NCBI RefSeq assembly: GCF_963667685.1
Contig: NZ_OY763931.1
Span: forward strand, 930,001 to 994,000
DNA length: 64,000 nucleotides
Direction: 5' to 3'
DNA from: Maridesulfovibrio sp.
GTDB lineage: Bacteria; Desulfobacterota; Desulfovibrionia; Desulfovibrionales; Desulfovibrionaceae
Positions 57,393 through 64,000 of the stretch are shown here, one piece after another. How positions within the stretch are numbered: the first letter of the stretch is position 1; every line of letters begins with the position of its first letter. The position numbers and the translations under genes were made by a program. Below the pieces are notes generated by a model. The model saw only the letters and a list, made by a program, of their open reading frames with translations. It had not been told where the DNA came from and did no database searches.

Positions 57393-58811
57393 ATGCTATT
57401 TTTCTTTGCCTGCGTGGCAGCCCTTATAGTCGGCTATATTATTTACGGTAAATTTGTGGACAATGTATTCGCACCCGAAGCAAACCGCACCACTCCCGCA
57501 TATGCCATGCGCGACGATGTGGATTACATGCCCATGCCCATGTGGAAACTCATGTTCATTCAGGTTCTGGATATCGCCGGTATCGGCCCAATTTTCGGCC
57601 CTATTCTCGGCGCACTTTACGGTCCTGTAGCACTTCTCTGGATTGTTATCGGCTGTATCTTCGCCGGAGGCGTACATGACTACTTCAGCGGCATGCTTTC
57701 CATCCGCAACAAAGGGGCTTCCGTCCCAGAACTGGTCGGTGAATACCTTGGCATGACCGCGCGTCAGGTAATGCGTGTGTTCGCATTTGTCCTGCTCATG
57801 CTGGTCGGGGTTGTATTCGTACTCGCTCCCGCAAAGCTGCTTACAGGACTGACCGGAATTGAAACAGGAATTCTCGTAGCTTGTATCTTCGGTTACTACT
57901 TCCTCGCAACTATCCTGCCCATTGATAAACTGATCGGTAAACTCTACCCTCTTTTCGGCGCATTACTGCTGGTAATGACCATTTCTCTCGCTGTGGCTCT
58001 CATGTTCAGCGGTCATGCAATACTGCCCAACCTTGACTTCGCTGTGAACTTCCACCCCGGTGACAAGCCAATTTGGCCCCTGCTCTTTATCACCCTGTCC
58101 TGCGGTGCGATAAGCGGTTTCCACGCTACCCAGTCTCCGCTCATGGCACGCTGTGTTAAGAATGAAAGAGAAGGCCGCCCCGTATTCTATGGCGCAATGA
58201 TCATTGAAGGTATCATCGGCCTGATCTGGTGTACTCTCGGTCTTTCCTTCTACGATTCCCCCGAAGCACTCAACGCGGTTATCGCTGCAGGTTCCCCTTC
58301 CGCAGTTGTATCTGAAGTTGCCAACTCTCTGCTCGGTCCCATCGGCGGAATCTTTGCTATCGTCGCGGTAGTAATCCTGCCCATCACCAGTGGTGACACC
58401 GCTTTCCGCTCCACCCGTCTGATCGTTGCGGAAACCTTCAAAATGGATCAGGGCCCCGCTATCAAGCGTCTCATAATCGCAATTCCCCTGTTCGTATTGG
58501 GCTACATCATCTCCACCCAGAACTTCTCCGCCATCTGGAGATACTTCGGATTCTCCAACCAGTGCCTGTCTATGCTGGTTCTCTGGACTTCCGCAGTATA
58601 TCTCGCCCAGCGCGCAAAACTGCACTGGATCGCTTCAATTCCCGCAACCTTCATGACCGCAGTTGTTGCCACATTCATCTGTCAGGCCAAAATCGGTTTC
58701 GGATTGGACATGAACATCTCCATCATGATCGGCATCGCAGCCGCAGCCGCAGCATTCGGAGCATTCATGATAAAATACGCCAAGCCCAAAGCTGTAGTTG
58801 AAAGCAACTAA
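57393..58811 (+). CDS. cstA: Carbon starvation protein CstA family transporter (472 aa)
   Basis: ATG 57393 follows GGAGGAACTT. About fourteen hydrophobic helices and CstA family blocks are visible (QVLDIAGIGPIFGPILGALY, PLFITLSCGAISGFHATQSP, TSGDTAFRSTRLIVAETF). The family transports pyruvate and peptides under starvation. This short version of about 470 residues is common in anaerobes. A shared terminator with the ATPase operon follows. Confidence 0.9.
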   Translation: MLFFFACVAALIVGYIIYGKFVDNVFAPEANRTTPAYAMRDDVDYMPMPMWKLMFIQVLDIAGIGPIFGPILGALYGPVALLWIVIGCIFAGGVHDYFSGMLSIRNKGASVPELVGEYLGMTARQVMRVFAFVLLMLVGVVFVLAPAKLLTGLTGIETGILVACIFGYYFLATILPIDKLIGKLYPLFGALLLVMTISLAVALMFSGHAILPNLDFAVNFHPGDKPIWPLLFITLSCGAISGFHATQSPLMARCVKNEREGRPVFYGAMIIEGIIGLIWCTLGLSFYDSPEALNAVIAAGSPSAVVSEVANSLLGPIGGIFAIVAVVILPITSGDTAFRSTRLIVAETFKMDQGPAIKRLIIAIPLFVLGYIISTQNFSAIWRYFGFSNQCLSMLVLWTSAVYLAQRAKLHWIASIPATFMTAVVATFICQAKIGFGLDMNISIMIGIAAAAAAFGAFMIKYAKPKAVVESN

Positions 58812-58847
58812 GACCACCTTCCTATAGACGGATCACATACCACACTT

Positions 58848-58881
58848 AAACACCCCCGCTTGCTTATGCAGGCGGGGGTGT
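58848..58881 (+). terminator. Terminator between cstA and the ATPase operon
   Basis: CACCCCCGC pairs with GCGGGGGTG, followed by five T on the plus strand. Confidence 0.85.
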
Positions 58882-58931
58882 TTTTGGTGGCAATCAAAAT
58901 GCTTCTTAATACTCAAATCAATAAAAGTCCT

Positions 58932-59792
58932 CTATCCCCCGACAACAGCCTCCACCCCCGCAACAATATCAAGCAGCTCACCGGTAATGGCACCTTGCCG
59001 GGTAGTGCGGTATTGGGATTCGAGGACCTCGACATGTTCGATGATGTTTTTCTCAGCCACCTGCATGGCGGCGAGGCGGGAACTGTTCTCAGCAGCTAAA
59101 GATTGAACAATTCCGCCGTATACGGAGATATATAAATATTCTCTGAATAAAGTTGAGAATAATTCTTGGTGCGGAACATTAATCATTGGCAGGGATCTTC
59201 CCTCCCAATTCATGGAACCGCTACGCTTGTGGAGCGGCAGAATATGATGGGCCGCGACTCTGTCTCCGTCACTTATGTGCAGGTTATTCACGATGGTGAA
59301 ATGATTCATTCCGCGCTTATCACGCCACTCTTCAAGATTCTGTTCAATATCTTCAACAACGCTGTCCACACCTCGCAGACTGCCTGGCACACGAAAATTC
59401 AGACCGACATTAACCCCGGAATCTTCCAACGCTCCCCGCACCCGTTCCCCACAGGTCCAGCAGACCACCTCCTGCCCCTTGTCAGTCAGTTTTTCTAAAG
59501 CCTGAACAGCTTCAGCCCGAACCACTTCATTAAACTGCCCGCACATACCCTGATCAGAACCGATCACCAGCATAACGGCCACTCCCTGCCTCGGTCCATT
59601 CGGCAGAATACCGGCATTACGGAAAAACACAGTCCAGCCCTGCTCAATTACCTCGGCATACTCGCCGACCCCTTTTGCCGCATCCTCAAAATGGCGAATA
59701 TTAACCGCAGCAAGGGCCTTCATGGTCTTGACCACGGAAAGCAGATCTCCCGTGGTGGCAATCTTTTTGCGTACAGCCTCAAGCTGCTGCAT
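58932..59792 (-). CDS. atpG: N-ATPase gamma subunit (286 aa)
   Basis: The central rotor stalk: long N- and C-terminal helices ([40 protein letters not shown]) around a short alpha/beta domain ([13 protein letters not shown]). It is the last gene of the operon, overlapping atpA by 14 bases, an order typical of N-type ATPases (atpDCQRBEFAG). Confidence 0.9.
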   Translation of the reverse strand: MQQLEAVRKKIATTGDLLSVVKTMKALAAVNIRHFEDAAKGVGEYAEVIEQGWTVFFRNAGILPNGPRQGVAVMLVIGSDQGMCGQFNEVVRAEAVQALEKLTDKGQEVVCWTCGERVRGALEDSGVNVGLNFRVPGSLRGVDSVVEDIEQNLEEWRDKRGMNHFTIVNNLHISDGDRVAAHHILPLHKRSGSMNWEGRSLPMINVPHQELFSTLFREYLYISVYGGIVQSLAAENSSRLAAMQVAEKNIIEHVEVLESQYRTTRQGAITGELLDIVAGVEAVVGG

Positions 59793-61305
59793 TAGCCGAC
59801 CTCCACATCTTCACATGATGGCTTACAGCCTTTTCAAGTTCATCCCATATGCTATCCTTCGGTTCAGCCTGTATCAGCCTGTCCATCGACTCAAAACTTT
59901 CTTCAATGCGGGCAAGCAGATATTCCTGCACATCACCAATCTTATCCAGTGGAATTTCATCAAGAAGGCCGAGGGAAGCAGTCCATAAAATAATAACCTG
60001 CTGCGCTGCCGCAAGTGGAGAAAAACGATTCTGCTTGAGCAGTTCACGAACCCGCAAACCATGCTCGATACGCTTCCGCGTCGCTTTGTCCAGTCTTGTC
60101 CCGAACCGCGCGAATGCTTCAAGTTCCTGAAATTGAGAATAAGTCAAACGCAGATCACCGGAGACCTTGCGATAAGCCTTGGGCTGCGCACGCCCTCCCA
60201 CACGGGAAACAGACTTACCAACGTCAATAGCCGGAAGCATTCCCTTCTGAAACAGAACCGGCGAAAGATAAATCTGGCCATCGGTGATGGAAATAAGATT
60301 AGTAGGGATATAGGCGGAAATATTTTGAGCCTCGGTTTCAACAATAGGAAGCGCGGTCAGCGTACCACCGCCATGTTCAGACTTAAGACGTGTAGAACGT
60401 TCCAGCAGTCTTGAATGAATATAAAAAATATCTCCGGGAAAGGCCTCGCGGCCAGGAGGTCTGCGCATAAGCAGACTAAGTTGGCGATATGCTTGAGCGT
60501 GACGGGTCAGATCATCATAAACAATAAGCACATCCTTTCCCTGATCCATGAAATACTCAGCCATGCTTGTGGCTGCATAGGGTGCGATATATTGCAGACC
60601 TGAAGGCGCGTTACCCTCAACAACAACCACGAAGCTGTAATCCATGGCTCCGTGACTGCGCAAAGTATCAATAACCCGTGCTACTGAAGTACTGCGCTGA
60701 CCAATGGCGCAATAAACACAAACAACATCCCCTTTCTTCTGGTTAAGGATGATGTCCAGCGCAATAGCGGTTTTCCCGGTCTGACGGTCGCCAAGTATCA
60801 ACTCACGCTGTCCGCGCCCAATAGGAATAAGAGTATCAATAACCTTAATGCCGCTGGACATGGGAGTATCCACAGGAGAACGCATCAATATGGGTGGAGC
60901 TTCCGATTCCACCACGCGAGTCTCAAAAGTTTCCGGTTCAGGCCCACCGTCAAGAGGATTCCCCAGCGGATCAACAATACGCCCGATCAATGATTCACCT
61001 ACGGGGACACTAAGTACTGTTCCGGACGGAACGACTTCATCCCCGGCATTCAGTCCAATGTTCGCGCCCAACAAAGCCACGCCGATGGAATCCGGCAAAA
61101 GGTCAAGAACCACGCCCGGAACACCGTTACCCAAAGTGATCAGCTCTTCCGAGCGCACGGAAGTCAGCCCTTCAGCATGCGCCACGCCTCGAGCTACGGA
61201 AGTAACCCGCCCCACCTCACGAGACTGCGAAGAGTATTCCATATTTTCCCGACCCTTTTCATGAGCAATCAGGGCCTGCTCTATATTGTTTTCAAGAAAA
61301 GACAT
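59779..61305 (-). CDS. atpA: N-ATPase alpha subunit (508 aa)
   Basis: Walker A ([14 protein letters not shown], about residue 172) and the alpha-family blocks ([41 protein letters not shown]) are present. The N-terminus is shorter than in standard F1 alpha, as usual in N-ATPases. It forms the catalytic hexamer with beta. GGAGGCACAT precedes the ATG. Confidence 0.95.
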   Translation of the reverse strand: MSFLENNIEQALIAHEKGRENMEYSSQSREVGRVTSVARGVAHAEGLTSVRSEELITLGNGVPGVVLDLLPDSIGVALLGANIGLNAGDEVVPSGTVLSVPVGESLIGRIVDPLGNPLDGGPEPETFETRVVESEAPPILMRSPVDTPMSSGIKVIDTLIPIGRGQRELILGDRQTGKTAIALDIILNQKKGDVVCVYCAIGQRSTSVARVIDTLRSHGAMDYSFVVVVEGNAPSGLQYIAPYAATSMAEYFMDQGKDVLIVYDDLTRHAQAYRQLSLLMRRPPGREAFPGDIFYIHSRLLERSTRLKSEHGGGTLTALPIVETEAQNISAYIPTNLISITDGQIYLSPVLFQKGMLPAIDVGKSVSRVGGRAQPKAYRKVSGDLRLTYSQFQELEAFARFGTRLDKATRKRIEHGLRVRELLKQNRFSPLAAAQQVIILWTASLGLLDEIPLDKIGDVQEYLLARIEESFESMDRLIQAEPKDSIWDELEKAVSHHVKMWRSANAAA

Positions 61306-61419
61306 ATGTGCCTCCGGCAGCCGTTCGGGAACCCTTCCCCGGACCTCTCCGAGAGTTTAAACCGTTTAAAAAGAGTTTAAAAATCCCAAAACTTATATTG
61401 GAATTAGCAACTTCTCTAT

Positions 61420-62172
61420 TTACGATTCTGCGCGAGAATTCTGGCCATTGATTTCTGATAAAATTCTACTCTCAAGTTCAGATATATATGAATTCAGGTT
61501 CCATTCCCATTTACGGTCTCCGGCAATAAGTTCGATACCGACTCCGAGTGTAGAGTCGGTCGAAAATATCAACTCGTTCTGCTCCGGGAATAATTCGTCG
61601 AGCAGCTGTTTAAAATTTTGTTTCTCTAAATCAGCATGCTCAAAACCAGTGCGAACTACAATATCCGAACCACCGCAATCAACGTCCCGCGCTTCTGCTT
61701 CAATCCTTCGCATAAATCCATTCAGAATCAGCTGCTCAAGATTGCTGCCGGACAAGTCATGCACTATGCGTGCGGCGGTAGCGGAGACTTCATGGATCAG
61801 CTTTTTACGTAAATTGAGCGCGACAGCTTCCTTTTCCCGCTCCAGAGCAGCCAGCCACTCCCTCCGCATAGCTTCAATATCTCCACGCGCCAATTCCATG
61901 TACTGTTGCCGCCACTTATCTGCCTCAGCACGAACTTCAGCCATAAGTTCTACCTCACGATTAGCCAGTTCTTCACGTTTAGTTCGTAATTCGGCATTTA
62001 ACCTGTCCGCTTCTTCACGAACCTGTCGGAGTTCACGCGTTTCGCGCGCAATCCGTTCTTTACGTTCCTGCATCGCCTTAGTGATAGGCTTATATAAAAA
62101 AAGCCTGAGCAGAATGAGGAGCACAAAAAAATTCAGAATCTGAGCAAGGACCGTAAACCAATCCAGCAGCAT
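61420..62172 (-). CDS. atpF: N-ATPase b subunit with delta-like C-terminus (250 aa)
   Basis: One N-terminal transmembrane helix (VLAQILNFFVLLILLRLFLY) and a long coiled-coil stalk (residues 30-130). The C-terminal 110 residues (RIVHDLSGSNLEQLILNGFM, then VVRTGFEHADLEKQNF) resemble delta-type extensions, which fits N-ATPases, as they have no separate delta subunit. The 114-base gap to atpA holds no ORF; only a short direct GAGTTTAAA repeat is visible. Confidence 0.9.
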   Translation of the reverse strand: MLLDWFTVLAQILNFFVLLILLRLFLYKPITKAMQERKERIARETRELRQVREEADRLNAELRTKREELANREVELMAEVRAEADKWRQQYMELARGDIEAMRREWLAALEREKEAVALNLRKKLIHEVSATAARIVHDLSGSNLEQLILNGFMRRIEAEARDVDCGGSDIVVRTGFEHADLEKQNFKQLLDELFPEQNELIFSTDSTLGVGIELIAGDRKWEWNLNSYISELESRILSEINGQNSRAES

Positions 62173-62174
62173 TA

Positions 62175-62453
62175 TCAGCCTCCGGCCTTTTCAATAAAGT
62201 AGGACCAGAACGGGTTGGCAAAGAGCAGAATCATTGCCAGCACAAAACAATAAATAGCAGTAGATTCAACCATCGCCATACCAACGAAAAGGAACTTTAC
62301 GATTGTATTGGTCTCGTCCGGCTGCTGGGCAATGGAACTGAGCGCTCTTGACAGCGCCATTCCTTCACCAATCGCAGGACCGATCGCTCCGATCCCCATA
62401 CAAAGTCCCGCCGCAATTATCGATGCAAACGCAATCCAACCAAGAGTTTCCAT
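62175..62453 (-). CDS. atpE: N-ATPase c subunit (92 aa)
   Basis: Two membrane helices. Helix 1 has IGPAIGEGMALSRA with Glu30 where sodium-binding F-ATPases have Gln; helix 2 has MVESTAIY with Glu63, Ser64 and Tyr68. This two-carboxylate arrangement is typical of N-type c rings. ATG 62453 follows GGAGGTTAT and replaces a longer upstream reading. Confidence 0.9.
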   Translation of the reverse strand: METLGWIAFASIIAAGLCMGIGAIGPAIGEGMALSRALSSIAQQPDETNTIVKFLFVGMAMVESTAIYCFVLAMILLFANPFWSYFIEKAGG

Positions 62454-62478
62454 ATAACCTCCTAAGGTTTGCCTAAAT

Positions 62479-63147
62479 TTAACCATGCACTTCAAGACCT
62501 GCCGCAATAAACACCGCAGCAAGCACCGTAAAAATATAAGCCTGCACGACTCCAATAAGCAGACCAAGCATCTGCATAATTACTGGTACGAATATCGGCA
62601 TGATGACAAGCAGAATAGCACCCATCATGGTTCCGCTGAGAATATTACCAAACAAACGGACGGCAAGCGCAAAAGTCCTGCTTATCTCGCTGATTATATT
62701 GAATGGCAGCATAAACGGAGAAGGCTGCACGTAGCTTTTGAGATAATTGGAAAGTCCATTTTCCGTGATTCCATAATATGGAACAGCGAAGAATACGATC
62801 AAACTGAAAGCCGTGGTCGTGGAGAGCGATCCTGTGGGAGGGGTGAAACCCGGTACGGCAGACAGCAGGTTCGAAACCAGTATGAAAATGAACAATGTCC
62901 CAAGCAGCGGTAAAAACTTCTCCGGTTGCTGATTGGTAGCGTCTTTGATCTGGTCAAGCAGTCCGCCGACCAACACTTCCAATAAATTCTGCTGGTTTGA
63001 TATTTGCGCTGACGCTGTAACCTTGCGGGTTACAAACCATGAAAACCACACAAGCAGAGACATAACCAGCCAAGTATAAACTATAGTAGCATTCAGCTTT
63101 ACGAACCCTGAGCTGAAATAAAGAATATGGTCCGGACTTATTTCCAT
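62479..63147 (-). CDS. atpB: N-ATPase a subunit (222 aa)
   Basis: Five to six membrane helices with the conserved Arg region of subunit a (EISRTFALAVRLFGNILSGT), which faces the c ring. GAGGTCACA precedes the ATG, and the gene overlaps atpR by 10 bases. Confidence 0.9.
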   Translation of the reverse strand: MEISPDHILYFSSGFVKLNATIVYTWLVMSLLVWFSWFVTRKVTASAQISNQQNLLEVLVGGLLDQIKDATNQQPEKFLPLLGTLFIFILVSNLLSAVPGFTPPTGSLSTTTAFSLIVFFAVPYYGITENGLSNYLKSYVQPSPFMLPFNIISEISRTFALAVRLFGNILSGTMMGAILLVIMPIFVPVIMQMLGLLIGVVQAYIFTVLAAVFIAAGLEVHG

Positions 63148-63455
63148 TGTGACCTCTTTACTCTGGCAAACTCAAGCAAGCCCATGCCGCAATGATTTGC
63201 AAGTGCAAAGGTTCGCAGCAGGTAGAACCCCAAAAATGCGGAAACAAACGGCAGCGGACCATATCCCATAACCTGCGAAAATCCCCACAAAGTGATACCG
63301 TAACGGCCAAGATAACTGGACCAGAAAAAAAGCCGAGGCCTCTTGCACCGTGGGAGCATGCGCACAGTCAGCCACAATCCACCGAAGTGTAGAGCAGATA
63401 GGAACAACCCTATTCCGAAGGCGGCAAAAATTATCATGGAACGGCTAATTATCAT
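63138..63455 (-). CDS. atpR: N-ATPase-specific membrane protein AtpR (105 aa)
   Basis: Three hydrophobic helices in the pattern of AtpR (FAAFGIGLFLSALHFGGLWL; SSYLGRYGITLWGF; FVSAFLGFYLLRTFAL), found only in N-ATPase operons, where it is thought to help assembly or the ion ring. ATG 63455 is preferred over 63464, because AAGGA stands upstream. Confidence 0.85.
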   Translation of the reverse strand: MIISRSMIIFAAFGIGLFLSALHFGGLWLTVRMLPRCKRPRLFFWSSYLGRYGITLWGFSQVMGYGPLPFVSAFLGFYLLRTFALANHCGMGLLEFARVKRSQWK

Positions 63456-63813
63456 CTTCAACATCCTTCTGCTTCAGATTCCGACTCTCCCACTCATCAC
63501 GTTCTTTTAAAATTTTATTCTTCTCGCGGTTCATCCATATTCCGGCCAAAAGACAGCCGACGGCCAAGCCGGCACCAAGCATTGCAAGAGTCCAATTAAT
63601 CATAGACGGCCAGCGGTAATCAATCCATGCTCCAAGCAGGCTGCCAAGGACCACAGGCAAGGCAACCAGCCAACCGACAGCGCCCATGGAGCCGAAAGCA
63701 GACAACGTTCCCACTGTCCCCTTTTGTACAGCACGCATTTTGCGCTGCTCTTTGGAACCGATGCATCGCCGGAATTTTTCCGTATTTTGCTCCGGTGGCT
63801 TACGCTTACTCAT
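63445..63813 (-). CDS. atpQ: N-ATPase-associated AtpQ/AtpI-like protein (122 aa)
   Basis: A basic N-terminus, two membrane helices (VGWLVALPVVLGSLLGAWID; WTLAMLGAGLAVGCLLAGIW) and a charged C-terminus. This matches AtpQ, the AtpI-like assembly factor. ATG 63813 overlaps the stop of the preceding epsilon gene (ATGA). Confidence 0.8.
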   Translation of the reverse strand: MSKRKPPEQNTEKFRRCIGSKEQRKMRAVQKGTVGTLSAFGSMGAVGWLVALPVVLGSLLGAWIDYRWPSMINWTLAMLGAGLAVGCLLAGIWMNREKNKILKERDEWESRNLKQKDVEDDN

Positions 63814-64000
63814 GTTGTCTCCACTTCAATAAGCGAGCGCACAAATCCTGCCTCCAACTTTGCGACTGCGCTACGGGCAGATTTTTCGGCTTCGGCTGCC
63901 TCATCCTGCATGCGCAGAACCTCGGCTTCCAATTCACCCAATTCCCCGGCAACGGCCGCACGCGAAGAAATACGAACTGCATCACCTTTCTTGACCAACA
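63810..64000 (-). CDS. atpC: N-ATPase epsilon subunit, C-terminal part (partial)
   Basis: The frame is open to the right edge, so only the C-terminal 62 or so residues are seen: a helical segment (ELEAEVLRMQDEAAEAEKSA, SAVAKLEAGFVRSLIEVE) like the epsilon C-terminal helices. The position fits atpC in the operon order. Confidence 0.8.
   Translation of the reverse strand, partial: LVKKGDAVRISSRAAVAGELGELEAEVLRMQDEAAEAEKSARSAVAKLEAGFVRSLIEVETT

Noticed and set aside
57963-58625. Minus-strand frame of 220 codons within cstA
   Set aside because: Shadow of the transporter gene; composition is of low likelihood and no ribosome-binding site is present.
1-64000. CRISPR array
   Set aside because: No spaced palindromic repeats of 25-40 bases with unique spacers; the only regular arrays are coding 15-bp repeats.

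Overview
The window is a marine sulfate reducer of the Desulfovibrionaceae, probably Maridesulfovibrio-like. This is inferred from an N-type ATPase operon, a fused ThiD-ThiN enzyme and overall gene style; no database search was possible. Two parts are visible. From the left edge to about 43.1 kb lies a prophage of a short-tailed (podovirus-type) phage with an N4-gp56-family capsid protein. From tRNA-Leu(TAG) at 43.16-43.25 kb to the right edge lies host chromosome. The left prophage border is outside the window and no repressor is visible.

The prophage core runs on the minus strand, from right to left: replication (DnaB-type helicase, three tiny genes, a DUF4373-like replication protein), a helix-turn-helix protein, a short tyrosine recombinase coupled to the large terminase, a small HTH protein, then lysis/holin genes, portal, capsid staple candidate, scaffold, capsid, connectors, tail, and repeat-rich internal virion proteins. 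A 2026-residue ejection-type protein closes the core. Four AT-rich accessory islands interrupt it (1-3.8, 9.9-13.5, 30.2-34.7 and 39.5-41.1 kb). They hold a STAND-like fragment, zinc-ribbon membrane proteins, a YhaV-type toxin with a TPR partner, a membrane protein with a coiled coil, a HigBA-type pair and two pentapeptide-repeat proteins.

The most striking content is a cassette present three times (about 1445-2629 plus strand, 12270-13467 plus strand, 33248-32022 minus strand). Each copy has a consensus -35 box, then a 245-265 nt leader that folds into the same set of hairpins from diverged sequence, then a 71-79 residue protein beginning MPxTxT, then an overlapping Rha-type or BRO-N-type regulator with a shared C-terminal domain. 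A six-base box occurs before the first GC hairpin and again immediately before the ribosome-binding site, and its exact complement sits in a hairpin loop between them. All three elements change together in the third copy (CACTAG/CTAGTG to CCCTAG/CTAGGG). This implies an RNA switch or self-processing RNA that I do not recognise.

Accessory genes appear to have been swapped at terminators. A 34-bp terminator is repeated exactly on either side of cassette A, a 25-bp one on either side of the toxin-antitoxin pair, and an orphan 3' end of the giant ejection gene flanks the zinc-ribbon pair.

The host part carries thiDN, a PocR-domain histidine kinase, a YgiQ-type radical SAM protein, a diadenylate-cyclase-domain protein with an altered motif, a solute-binding protein, ilvB-ilvN behind a valine-rich leader peptide and attenuator, an orphan LytS-type kinase, an unknown gene pair, a flavoprotein, a CstA-type transporter and an N-ATPase operon (atpC-Q-R-B-E-F-A-G; the upstream atpD is off the edge).
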